Shown here one piece after another: positions 45,244 through 54,431 of a DNA stretch of 64,000 nucleotides (position 1 is the stretch's first letter; each line of letters starts with the position of its first letter). A model generated the notes under the pieces. The model did no database searches. It was given only the letters and a program-made list of their open reading frames with translations, and was not told the DNA's origin. Origin of the DNA: Pseudoduganella armeniaca (GTDB lineage: Bacteria; Pseudomonadota; Gammaproteobacteria; Burkholderiales; Burkholderiaceae_D); NCBI RefSeq assembly GCF_003028855.1, contig NZ_CP028324.1, positions 3,224,001-3,288,000 of the forward strand, written 5' to 3'. The translations under genes and the position numbers were made by a program.

Positions 45244-46430
45244 GTGAGCGGACCGCTGGCAGGCATCAAGGTCATTGAAATCGGGGCGCTGATCGCGGCG
45301 CCGTTCGCGGCGCGGTTGCTGGCAGAATTCGGCGCGGAGGTCGTCAAGATCGAGGCGCCGGGCGGCGGCGACCCGCTGCGCACATGGCGCAAGCTGCACC
45401 AGGGCACGTCGCTGTGGTGGTATCTGCAGTCGCGCAACAAGCGCTCGATCGCGCTGGACCTGAAGACGCCCGAGGGCGTCGATATCGTCAAGCGCCTGGC
45501 GCTTGATGCGGACCTGCTGATCGAGAACCTGAAGCCGGGCGCGCTGGAGAAGCTGGGCCTGGGCTGGGACGTCCTGCATGCGCTCAATCCGAAGCTGACC
45601 ATGGTGCGCATTTCCGGCTACGGCCAGACCGGCCCGTACAAGGACCGTCCCGGCTTCGGCGCCATCGGCGAGGCGATGGGCGGCATCCGCTACACGACCG
45701 GCGAGGCCGGCGGCGTTCCCGCGCGCGTGGGCGTCAGCCTGGGCGATTCCCTGGCCTCGCTGCATGCCGTGATGGGCGCGCTGATGGCCGTGCTGCGGGT
45801 GAAGACGGGGCAGGGCGACGGCCAGGTGGTGGACGTGTCGCTGGTCGAAAGCGTGTTCAACCTGATGGAAAGCCTGGTGCCGGAATACGACCTGCTGGGC
45901 CACGTACGCGAACGCAGCGGCGGCGCGCTGCCCGGCATCGCGCCGTCGAACACCTATCCGACCCGCGACGGCGCCTACGTCGTCATCGCCGGCAACAGCG
46001 ATCCGATCTACCGGCGCCTGATGGCCGTCATCGAGCGGCCCGACCTGGCCGACGATCCCCGCTTCGCCCACAACGACGGCCGCGCGGCAGCGGCCACGCT
46101 GATCGACGCGGCCATCGCCGGCTGGACCTCGCGCCATCCGATCGAGGCGGTGCTGGCGGCACTGGAGGCGGCGCAGGTGCCGGCGGGGCGCATCTACTCG
46201 GTGGCCGACATCGTCGCCGACCCGCACTACCAGGCGCGCGAGATGCTGCTGCCGGCCACGTTGCCGGACGGGGTGCAGGTGAAGATGCCGGGCATCGTGC
46301 CGAAGCTGTCGGCAACGCCGGGCCAGGTGCGCTGGCAGGGCCGGCGCTGGGGCAGCATACCGATGTGGTGCTGGCGGGGTTGGGGTATGACGGTGAGCAG
46401 ATCGCGGCGCTGCGCGCCAAGGGGTGGTAA
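45244..46430 (+). CDS. CaiB/BaiF CoA-transferase family protein (apparent frameshift)
   Basis: Family III CoA-transferase, 395 residues after correction. A GTG start follows GGGAGAGG. MAGIKVIEIG-like opening (SGPLAGIKVIEIGALIAAPF), LAEFGAEVVKIEAPGGGDPLR and NKRSIALDLKTPEG are family hallmarks. The catalytic Asp is expected in the ENLKPGALEKLGLGW region. The frame breaks at about 46339-46343 (WQG); one added C gives WQGPALGQHTDVVLAGLGYD and a TAA at 46430. Without it the tail is non-conserved. The substrate cannot be told. Confidence 0.85.
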
Positions 46431-46460
46431 TGTGAGTCGCCGCCGCCGCGTCAGGGCTTA

Positions 46461-46495
46461 GGGTCTGTCCCGAATGGGGACTGACCCTGGTTTTT
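46461..46495 (+). repeat. Gene-end palindrome, family A, plus orientation (left of a pair)
   Basis: GGGTCTGTCCC (46461-46471) and GGGGACTGACCC (46476-46487) are followed by TGGTTTTTATCGC. It lies 30 bases after the CoA-transferase stop in the same orientation. An inverted partner sits at 46549-46585. Confidence 0.85.
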
Positions 46496-46548
46496 ATCGC
46501 TACAGCGAGCGTTATCGTTATCTCCGACGGCAATACTGCCACGGATGA

Positions 46549-46585
46549 AAACCGGGGTCAGTCCCGAAAGAACGGGACAGACCCC
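46549..46585 (-). repeat. Gene-end palindrome, family A, minus orientation (right of a pair)
   Basis: AAAACCGGGGTCAGTCCC to GGGACAGACCCC, the reverse-complement form with its tail on the left. It lies 29 bases past the end of the minus-strand serB gene, so its tail is distal to serB. Confidence 0.85.
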
Positions 46586-46614
46586 AAGCGAACGTCTGTT
46601 CTTTGCCCCCAAGC

Positions 46615-47480
46615 TCACGCCAGCAGGTTCAGGATGCCATCGAGGCCAACGAAATTGAACGCCACGGTAGCCTGCTGGCGCACCACGGGCTTGGCCCGGA
46701 ACGCCACCGACAACCCGGCGATGCCCATCATCTCCAGGTCGTTGGCGCCGTCGCCCATGACGATCGCCTCGGCCGGCGTGATGCCCAGCCCGCGCACACG
46801 TGTTCCACGGCCGCGCGCTTGGCGCCCGCGTCGACGATCCCGCCCACCACCTTGCCGGTCAGCTTGCCGTCGACGATCTCCAGCTGGTTGGCCTGCGTGT
46901 AGTCCAGGCCCAGGCGGCTTTTCAGCCGGTCGGTGAAATAGGTGAAGCCGCCCGAGACGAGCAGCGTCTTCAGCCCGGCCGCCTGCACGGCCTGCAGCAT
47001 CCGTTCGGCGCCGGGCGACAGGCGCACGCGTTCGTCGTACACGCGTTGCAGCGCGCTGGCATCCAGGCCCTCCAGCAGTGCCACCCGGCGGCGCAGGCTC
47101 TCGGCGAAATCCAGTTCGCCGCGCATCGCCGCTTCCGTGATGGCGGCCACCTCCGGTTTCAGGCCCTGCATGTCCGCGATCTCGTCGATGCACTCGATCG
47201 TGATCAAGGTGGAGTCCATGTCCATCGCCACCAGGCGGAACTCGTCCAGGCGGCGCCGGCCCATCATGTAGGTGGCGTCCAGCTGGGCGGCGTGGGCCGC
47301 CACCTCGATGGTCTGGCGCAGCGCGGGCGAAAAGGCGATGCCTTCGCAGCGCACGGCGTTGGCTGAGATGCGGGTGATGCTGGTGGGCGCCGTCAGCGCG
47401 GCGATGCGCTCGGCGCGGTCCAGGCAGTCGCCCTCGCCCTGCAGGACGAGGTTCATCGTGAAATCTTTGGCTAGGGTCAT
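46615..47480 (-). CDS. serB: Phosphoserine phosphatase SerB (apparent frameshift)
   Basis: HAD-family phosphatase completing serine synthesis, 288 residues after correction. VAMDMDSTLITIECIDEIAD (about 84) contains the catalytic DxDST. LLVSGGFTYFTDRLKSRLG (about 180) and MGDGANDLEMMG (about 240) are motifs II and III. The frame breaks after EHVCAG at about 46787-46791. One missing C in the run (GGCTGG for GGCCTGG) restores LGITPAEAIVMGDGAND. It follows mfd by 20 bases on the same strand, so the two may share a transcript. Confidence 0.9.
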
Positions 47481-47500
47481 CAGTAACGGTGGTGATTGGG

Positions 47501-50500
47501 TCAGGCGGTCAGCTGTTTGATCGCGGTCTTGATCTGCGCCACGCGCGCCGGCAGGTCCGGCATGCTGGCGGTGATCTTCAGTTTGTCCTGGCCATTGAGC
47601 TTGATGTGGCGGTTCTTTTGGATCAGGGTGATGATGCGCATCGGGTCGATGGGCGGCTTCGGCATGAACTGCAGGTTGGCTGCTTCGCCATGCGCGTCGA
47701 TTTTAACAATTCCCACGGTCTTCGCGGCAATCCGCAGCCGGTGCGTCTCGATCAGCGCCTTGGCGGGATCGGGCAGCTTGCCGAAGCGGTCGATCAGCTC
47801 TTCCTGCAGGCCGTCGATGGCATCCTGCGTGGTGCAGTTGGCCAGGCGCTTGTAGATCGACAGGCGCTCGTGCACGTCGCCGCAGAAATCGGCCGGCAGC
47901 AGCGCCGGCACGTGCAGGTTGATTTCCGTCGTGGTCGACAGCGGCGCGGCCAGGTCGGGCTCCTTGCCCGCCTTCAGTGCGCGCACCGCTTCGTTGAGCA
48001 TGTCGGTGTACAGCTGGAAGCCCACTTCCAGCATCTCGCCGGACTGGTTCTCGCCCAGCACCTCGCCGGCGCCGCGGATCTCCAGGTCGTGCATGGCCAG
48101 GTAGAAGCCACTGCCCAGTTCCTCCATCTGCTGGATCGCGTCGAGCCGGCGCTGCGCCTGTTTCGACAGGCTCTGCACGTCGTTGACGAGCAGGTAGGCA
48201 TAGGCCTGGTGGTGCGAGCGGCCCACGCGGCCGCGCAGCTGGTGCAACTGGGCCAGGCCGAACTTGTCGGCCCGGTGCATGATGATCGTGTTCGCCGTCG
48301 GCACGTCGATGCCGGTCTCGATGATGGTCGTGCACAGCAGGATGTTGTAGCGCTGCGCCACGAAGTCGCGCATCACTTTTTCCAGGTCGCGCTCGTGCAT
48401 CTGGCCGTGCGCCACGGCGATGCGCGCCTCCGGCAGCAGCTCGGTCAGCTGGGCCAGGCGGTTCTGGATGGTCTCGACCTCGTTGTGCAGGAAGTACACC
48501 TGGCCGCCGCGCTTCAGTTCGCGCAGCACGGCTTCGCGGATGATCGACTCGCCCTCGCTGCGCACGAAGGTCTTGATCGCCAGGCGCTTCTGCGGCGCGG
48601 TGGCGATGACGGAAAAGTCGCGCAGGCCTTCCAGCGCCATGCCCAGGGTGCGCGGGATCGGCGTGGCCGTCAAGGTCAGCACGTCGACCTCGGCGCGCAA
48701 GGATTTTAGTGCCTCCTTCTGGCGCACGCCGAAGCGGTGCTCCTCGTCGATGATGACGAGGCCCAGGCGGGTGAACTTGACGTCCTCCGACAGCAGTTTA
48801 TGCGTGCCGATGACGATGTCGAGCGTGCCGTCGGCCATGCCCTTGATGGCATTGGCGATCTCCTTGCCGGTGCGGAAGCGCGACATCTCGGCGATCTTCA
48901 CCGGCCAGTCGGCGAAGCGGTCGGCGAACGTCTGCGCGTGCTGCTCGGCCAGCAGGGTGGTGGGCGCCAGGATCGCGACCTGCTTGCCGCCCATGACGGC
49001 GATGAACGCGGCGCGCAGCGCCACCTCGGTCTTGCCGAAGCCGACGTCGCCGCACACCAGGCGGTCCATCGGCTTCCCCGAGGTCATGTCGCGGATGACG
49101 TTCATGATGGCCGCGGCCTGGTCCGGGGTCTCGTCGAAGCCGAAGCTCTCGGCGAAGCGCTCGTAGTCGTGCGACGAGTATTCGAACGCATGGCCCTGGC
49201 GCGCGGCGCGGCGCGCATACAGGTTGAGCAGCTCGGCCGCGGTGTCGCGGACCTGATCAAAGGCCTTCTTCTTGGCCTTCTCCCACTGGCCCGAGCCCAG
49301 CGCGTGCAGCGGCGCGTCCTCGGGCGCGCCGCCGGAGTAGCGCGAGATCACGTGCAGCTGCGAGACCGGCACGTACAGCTTAGTGTCCTTGGCGTATTCC
49401 AGGTGCAGGAATTCGGTCTCGCCTTCGCCCAGGTCCATGCTGACCAGGCCCATGTAGCGGCCGATGCCGTGGTTGATGTGCACCACCGGGTCGCCGATCT
49501 TCAGCTCGGACAGGTCGCGCACCATCGACTCGACCTGCGTCACGGCCTCCTGCTTCTTCTTGCCGACGCGGCGGCCGGAACCGGCGTACAGCTCCGTCTC
49601 CGTGATGAAGGCCAGCGGTGCATCCAGCGCCAGTTCGAAGCCCTGCTGCAGCGGCGCCACGCCCAGCGCGAACGGCGCGTCGGATGCCAGGAAGCCCTCG
49701 TAGCCTTCCACCAGCGCCGGTTGCAGGCCGAACTCGGCGAAGTACTGCTGCAAGGTCTCGCGCCGGCCGTTGGAATCGGCGCACATCATCACGCGCCGGC
49801 CCTTCTGCAGCAGGTAGGCGCGCAGGTTGATCAGGGGATCGTCCAGGTGGCGGTTGACCGCCACGTTCGGGATCGGTGCCGACAGCTCGGAGGGCGCGCC
49901 GTCCGCATCGCGGCCGATCGCCACGCGGGCATGGCGCTTGGCGCAGGTGAAGAAGGCCTCGTCGCGCAGGAAAATCGATTCCGGCGGCAGCAGCGGGCGC
50001 TCGCGGTCGGACTTCAGGAACTTGTAGCGCGACTCGGTATCGGCCCAGAAGCGGCGGATGGCGCCGTCGATATCGCCCACCAGGGCCAGCGCGGCGCCAT
50101 CGGGCAGGTAGTCGAACAGCGTGGCCGTCTCCTCGAAGAACAGCGGCAGGTAGTACTCGATGCCGGCCGAAGCGATGCCGCTGCTGATGTCCTTGTAGAC
50201 CACGGCGCGCGACGGATCGCCCTCGAACGTCTCGCGCCAGCGGCTGCGGAACGTGGTGCGCGCCGCCTCGTCCATCGGAAACTCGCGGCCCGGCAGCAGG
50301 CGCACTTCCTTGACCGGGTAGAGCGAACGCTGGGTGTCGGCGTCGAACGTGCGGATCGACTCGATCGTGTCGCCGAACAGGTCGAGCCGGTACGGCAGCG
50401 CGGAGCCCATCGGGAACAGGTCGATCAGGCCGCCCCGTACCGAGTATTCGCCGGGCGACATCACCTGCGTCACATGGGTGTAGCCGGCCAGGGTCAGCTG

Positions 50501-50938
50501 CGACTTCAGCGCCGCCTCGTCGAGCGACTCGCCCTGCTTGAAGAAGAAGGTGTAGGCCGCCAGGAACGACGGCGGGGCCATGCGCACCAGCGCGGTGGTG
50601 GCGGGCACAATCATCACGTCGCACTGGCCGCTGCGGATCTCGTGCAAGGTGGCCAGGCGTTCGGACACCAGGTCCTGGTGCGGCGAGAACGCGTCGTACG
50701 GCAGGGTTTCCCAATCCGGCAGCAGGTGGCAGCGCAGCGTCGCCGCGAACCATGGCATCTCGTCCAGCAGACGCTGGCCATCGCTGGCCTGGGCCACGAT
50801 CACGGCCAGCATCTGGCCCCGGCCTTTGAGTGTCAGCGCGGCCTGGGCCAGCGCCCAAGAGTCGGCGGAACCATACAACGCCGGCAGCACGAAACGGTTG
50901 CCGGGCTTGGGAAGGGCTTTGTTCAGGTCGAAAGGCAT
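47501..50938 (-). CDS. mfd: Transcription-repair coupling factor Mfd
   Basis: Mfd displaces RNA polymerase stalled at DNA lesions and recruits UvrA; 1145 residues, full length. The N-terminal UvrB-like module is seen in DWETLPYDAFSPHQDLVSERL (about 75). The RNA polymerase-interaction domain lies around 475-540 (GDPVVHINHGIGRY). Helicase motifs follow: Walker A CGDVGFGKTEVALRAAF (about 635), DEEHRFGV (about 735), TATPIPRTL (about 762). The C-terminal TRCF domain ends the protein. It lies upstream of serB. Confidence 0.96.
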   Translation of the reverse strand: MPFDLNKALPKPGNRFVLPALYGSADSWALAQAALTLKGRGQMLAVIVAQASDGQRLLDEMPWFAATLRCHLLPDWETLPYDAFSPHQDLVSERLATLHEIRSGQCDVMIVPATTALVRMAPPSFLAAYTFFFKQGESLDEAALKSQLTLAGYTHVTQVMSPGEYSVRGGLIDLFPMGSALPYRLDLFGDTIESIRTFDADTQRSLYPVKEVRLLPGREFPMDEAARTTFRSRWRETFEGDPSRAVVYKDISSGIASAGIEYYLPLFFEETATLFDYLPDGAALALVGDIDGAIRRFWADTESRYKFLKSDRERPLLPPESIFLRDEAFFTCAKRHARVAIGRDADGAPSELSAPIPNVAVNRHLDDPLINLRAYLLQKGRRVMMCADSNGRRETLQQYFAEFGLQPALVEGYEGFLASDAPFALGVAPLQQGFELALDAPLAFITETELYAGSGRRVGKKKQEAVTQVESMVRDLSELKIGDPVVHINHGIGRYMGLVSMDLGEGETEFLHLEYAKDTKLYVPVSQLHVISRYSGGAPEDAPLHALGSGQWEKAKKKAFDQVRDTAAELLNLYARRAARQGHAFEYSSHDYERFAESFGFDETPDQAAAIMNVIRDMTSGKPMDRLVCGDVGFGKTEVALRAAFIAVMGGKQVAILAPTTLLAEQHAQTFADRFADWPVKIAEMSRFRTGKEIANAIKGMADGTLDIVIGTHKLLSEDVKFTRLGLVIIDEEHRFGVRQKEALKSLRAEVDVLTLTATPIPRTLGMALEGLRDFSVIATAPQKRLAIKTFVRSEGESIIREAVLRELKRGGQVYFLHNEVETIQNRLAQLTELLPEARIAVAHGQMHERDLEKVMRDFVAQRYNILLCTTIIETGIDVPTANTIIMHRADKFGLAQLHQLRGRVGRSHHQAYAYLLVNDVQSLSKQAQRRLDAIQQMEELGSGFYLAMHDLEIRGAGEVLGENQSGEMLEVGFQLYTDMLNEAVRALKAGKEPDLAAPLSTTTEINLHVPALLPADFCGDVHERLSIYKRLANCTTQDAIDGLQEELIDRFGKLPDPAKALIETHRLRIAAKTVGIVKIDAHGEAANLQFMPKPPIDPMRIITLIQKNRHIKLNGQDKLKITASMPDLPARVAQIKTAIKQLTA

Positions 50939-51056
50939 GCAGGCGAGGCGGCAGACGAAAGGACGAAAGACCGGGCACTTTCACTCTGGGAAGCGGGGCC
51001 CGGCGGACGTTGCCATTATAGTCGAAGCGCTTTTGACGCGTCGCCAACGCCGCGGG

Positions 51057-51869
51057 TCAGCCGGCGCAGCGCAGCAGTACGGCCGTCACGTTGTCGCGGC
51101 TGCCGTCGCGCAGCGCCTGGGCCACGAGCGCGGCGCAACAGTCGTGCAATGTGTCGTCGCGCGCGGCCGCGAGGATGGCCGCGATGGCGGCATCATCGGT
51201 GTCGCCATGCAGGCCGTCGCTGCACAGCAGGAACAGGTCGCCCGGCGCCACCTGCTGCACGCGCAGCTCGGGCTGCACCACGGGGCCGGGGCCCAGCGCC
51301 TGCAGCAGCAGGTTGCGGCTTGGCAGCGCGCCGGTGCGGCCCGCGTCCAGCGCCTGCTGGTACAGCGTCTGGTCGCGCGTCAGTGGCGACAACAGGCCGT
51401 CGCGCAGCAGGTACAACCGGCTGTCGCCGACGTGGCCGAGGTAGGCCGGTCCGGTGGCAACGGGACGCCACAGCGCCGTCAAGGTGGTGCCCATGCCGGT
51501 GCCCTCGGGGCGGCCCAGGGCCGTATTGGCCTGGTACAGGCGGGCGTTGGCATGGGCCACGGCGGCCGCCAGGGTCTGCAGCGGGGCCGCGCCGTGCGCG
51601 CCGTGCGCGCCGGGCGCGAAGGTCTCGTCGGCATCGTGGCCGGCATTGGCCAGGAACGCATGCAGCAGCGCCAGCGCCTCCGTGCTGGCGATGGCGCCGC
51701 CGGCGTGGCCGCCCATGCCGTCGGCCACGGCCAGCAGGCCGAGCGCCGGCGCGAGCAGGAAGTTGTCCTCGTTGGCCGCGCGGAAGGGGCCGGTCTCGGT
51801 CAGCCCGAAGGCGGTGCCGCCCGCCAGCGTGCAGTACTGCGATGTGGACAGCGGCGGGTGGCTGGCCAT
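51057..51869 (-). CDS. PP2C-type serine/threonine phosphatase
   Basis: Metal-dependent protein phosphatase (PPM/PP2C, PrpC/Stp-like), 270 residues, soluble. Metal and catalytic motifs run in order: RAANEDNF (about 30), VADGMGGHAGG (about 48), GMGTTLTAL (about 123), GHVGDSRLYLLR (about 144), LLCSDGLHG (about 213), GSRDNVTAVLL (about 254). It starts 10 bases after the PBP1A stop on the same strand, so it is probably co-transcribed. No partner Ser/Thr kinase is seen in the window. Confidence 0.92.
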   Translation of the reverse strand: MASHPPLSTSQYCTLAGGTAFGLTETGPFRAANEDNFLLAPALGLLAVADGMGGHAGGAIASTEALALLHAFLANAGHDADETFAPGAHGAHGAAPLQTLAAAVAHANARLYQANTALGRPEGTGMGTTLTALWRPVATGPAYLGHVGDSRLYLLRDGLLSPLTRDQTLYQQALDAGRTGALPSRNLLLQALGPGPVVQPELRVQQVAPGDLFLLCSDGLHGDTDDAAIAAILAAARDDTLHDCCAALVAQALRDGSRDNVTAVLLRCAG

Positions 51870-51879
51870 GGTCCCTCCG

Positions 51880-54300
51880 TCAGTCGCCCGGCGGGTGCGG
51901 TTGCTGCGGCGCCGGCGCGCCCGGCGGCTGCGGCACGATGTTCGACGCCGGCGCGCCCGGCGTGACCGGAATTACCGGCGGCGTGCCGGGCGCTGTGGCC
52001 GGGGCCACGCCCTCGGCTGGTGCCGGCTGCGGCGCGGCGTCGCCCAGGTCGATCCCCTTGACGGTCGGATCGTTGGCGTATTCCTCGTAGACCCAGTCGC
52101 CGTCCAGCTGTACGACGCCTTCCGGCGCCGGGCGCTCCACCACGGGGCGCTTGGCCAGCGCCACCTTCATGTAGTCGATCCAGATCGGCAGCGCCAGCGA
52201 GGAGCCGAACTCGCGGCTGCCCAGCGACTTCGGATCGTCGTAGCCCATCCAGGCCACCGCCACGATGCCGCCGCCATAGCCGCCGAACCAGCCGTCCACC
52301 GCGTCCGTCGTGGTGCCGGTCTTGCCGGCGATGTCGGTGCGGCCCAGGCGCTGCCAGGCCGAGGCACCCGTGCCGCTGCGGGCCACGTCGCGCATCATGC
52401 TGTCGACGATGAAGGCGTTGCGGCCGTCCAGCACCCGATTGGCTTCGTCCAGGCGGCTCGGCGCCGGTCCCGCCTTCAGCAGCTTGCCGCTGGCATCCTC
52501 GATGCGGGCGATCAGGTAGGGCTGCACCTTGTAGCCGCCGTTGGCGAACACCGCATAGGCGCCGGCCAGCTGCTGCGGCGTGACGGCGCCGGTGCCCAGT
52601 GCCATCGTCAGGTTCTGCGGGTGCTTGGCCAGGTCGAAGCCGAAGCGGCCGAGGAACTCGTGCGCGTACGGCACCGTGACGGCATTCAGGATGCGCACCG
52701 ACGGTACGTTCTTCGACTTGGACAGCGCGGTGCGCATCGTGATCGGCCCGTCGAACACGAAATCGTCGTTTTGCGGGCGCCACGGCTCGCCGTTGGCACC
52801 GCCCGGCAGCTCGATCGGCACGTCGTTGATCAAGGTGGCCGGGCCGTAGCCCTTTTCCACCGCGGCGGCGTAGACAAAGGGCTTCAGCGAGGAGCCCGGC
52901 TGGCGCCAGGCCTGCGTCACGTGGTTGAACTTCTGCAGGTTGTAGTCGAAGCCGCCCACCATCGCGTGGTAGGCGCCGGTGGTCGCGTCGATCGAGACGA
53001 AGGCGGCGGCCACGGTCGGCACCTGCGTGATGGCCCAGCGCTTCTTGCTGTCACGCTGGACATACGATACGCGGATGATGGCGCCGGGGCGCAGGCGGAT
53101 GCTGTCCTTGGCCTTGGCCGAGAGGGCGCTGGCGGCCAGCTTCAGGCCGTCGCCCTTGATCGTGATGTCATCGCCATCCGCCGTCTCGGCGCGTACTTCC
53201 ATGCTGGAGGCGCTGAGCACCACGGCCGGGATCAGGCCATCGCTGGACGGGCGCTTGCCCAGCGCCTCGTCGATGGCTTCGTCGCGTTCCTCGCCTTCGT
53301 CCGGCAGCTCGATGTAGCCCTCCGGGCCGCGGTAGCCGTGGCGCTGGTCGTAGGCGATGACGTTGCGCCGCACCGATTCATAGGCGGCGTTCTGGTCGGC
53401 CGACAGGATCGTCGTGCGCACGACGATGCCGCGCGTGTAGGCATCCTCGTTGAACTCGGCCACGGCGGCCTGGCGCGCCAGCTCCGCCACGTAGTCCGCG
53501 TGCGTATCGAACTCCTGGCCGCGGTTGTTGACGCGGATGGTCTCCTTGACGGCCGCGTCGTACTGTTCCTGGGTGATGTAGTCGATGTCCAGCAGGCGGC
53601 GCAGCACCACTTCCTGGCGCGCCTTGGCGCGCTTGAAGTTGACCACCGGGTTGTGGCGCGCGGGGTTCTTCGGCAGGCCGGCCAGCATCGCCATCTCGGC
53701 GATCGACAGTTCTTTCAGCGACTTGCCGAAATAGACCTGGGCGGCACCGGCGAAGCCGTACGAGCGCTGGCCCAGGTAGATCTGGTTCATGTACAGCTCG
53801 AGGATCTGGTCCTTGGTCAGTGCGTCCTCGATCTTGTAGGTCAGCATGACCTCGTTGAGCTTGCGCGACAGGACCTTCTCGCGCGTCAGGAAGAAGTTGC
53901 GCGCGACCTGCATCGAGATGGTCGAGCCGCCCTGGCGGAAGCCGCCGGCCAGGTTGGCCTTCATCGCGCCCAGCATGCGCACCCAGTCGATGCCGGCATG
54001 CTCGTAGAAGCGGGTGTCCTCGATCGCCAGCACCGATTTCTTCATCATCTCCGGGATCTGGGCGATCGGCACGAAGTCGCGGTGCTCCTCGCCGAACTCG
54101 CCGATCAGCACATTGTCGGCCGTGTAGATGCGCAGCGGGATCTTGGGTTTGTAGTCCGTCACCGCTTCCAATGACGGCAGCCGCGGCTTGACGATCAGGA
54201 ACAGGTAGGCCAGCAGCGCCAGCGCGGCCAGCAGGCCGGCGATGCCAACGAACAGCAGGCCGCGCAGGGCATTGCGGCGGTTGATCCAGGTAGTCTTCAA
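51880..54300 (-). CDS. mrcA: Penicillin-binding protein 1A
   Basis: Bifunctional peptidoglycan synthase, about 806 residues. One N-terminal membrane helix (about 12-38) precedes a GT51 transglycosylase domain with EDTRFYEHAGIDW (about 92) and GGSTISMQVARN (about 122). An OB-like insert follows, then the transpeptidase with SSLK (QPGSSLKPF, about 460), SKN (about 520) and AGKTGTT (about 650). The tail is Pro/Ala-rich. No ATG is available; a TTG at 54300, behind GGAAACC, is preferred over the TTG at 54324. A TATAAT at 54339-54334 lies close upstream. It is divergent from glpD. Confidence 0.92.
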   Translation of the reverse strand: MKTTWINRRNALRGLLFVGIAGLLAALALLAYLFLIVKPRLPSLEAVTDYKPKIPLRIYTADNVLIGEFGEEHRDFVPIAQIPEMMKKSVLAIEDTRFYEHAGIDWVRMLGAMKANLAGGFRQGGSTISMQVARNFFLTREKVLSRKLNEVMLTYKIEDALTKDQILELYMNQIYLGQRSYGFAGAAQVYFGKSLKELSIAEMAMLAGLPKNPARHNPVVNFKRAKARQEVVLRRLLDIDYITQEQYDAAVKETIRVNNRGQEFDTHADYVAELARQAAVAEFNEDAYTRGIVVRTTILSADQNAAYESVRRNVIAYDQRHGYRGPEGYIELPDEGEERDEAIDEALGKRPSSDGLIPAVVLSASSMEVRAETADGDDITIKGDGLKLAASALSAKAKDSIRLRPGAIIRVSYVQRDSKKRWAITQVPTVAAAFVSIDATTGAYHAMVGGFDYNLQKFNHVTQAWRQPGSSLKPFVYAAAVEKGYGPATLINDVPIELPGGANGEPWRPQNDDFVFDGPITMRTALSKSKNVPSVRILNAVTVPYAHEFLGRFGFDLAKHPQNLTMALGTGAVTPQQLAGAYAVFANGGYKVQPYLIARIEDASGKLLKAGPAPSRLDEANRVLDGRNAFIVDSMMRDVARSGTGASAWQRLGRTDIAGKTGTTTDAVDGWFGGYGGGIVAVAWMGYDDPKSLGSREFGSSLALPIWIDYMKVALAKRPVVERPAPEGVVQLDGDWVYEEYANDPTVKGIDLGDAAPQPAPAEGVAPATAPGTPPVIPVTPGAPASNIVPQPPGAPAPQQPHPPGD

Positions 54301-54431
54301 AGTGATTGGTTTCCGAGGTTGCAAAACCGGACCATTATAGAGCAGTCGGAGGCCAGGACCGGCGCCGCGCTCTTGCGGAACTATCGGTAAATATCGTATC
54401 TTGATGGAAATTCTTCAGGTTGGAGCCGGCA

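Noticed and set aside
48737..52090. Open frame of more than 1100 codons on the plus strand opposite mfd and the PP2C gene
   Set aside because: It is a shadow of Mfd and PP2C on the minus strand. It has no family motifs and low-complexity Arg/His/Gln content.
51454..54174. Open frame of about 900 codons opposite PBP1A
   Set aside because: Antisense shadow of mrcA, whose transpeptidase and glycosyltransferase motifs are intact on the minus strand.
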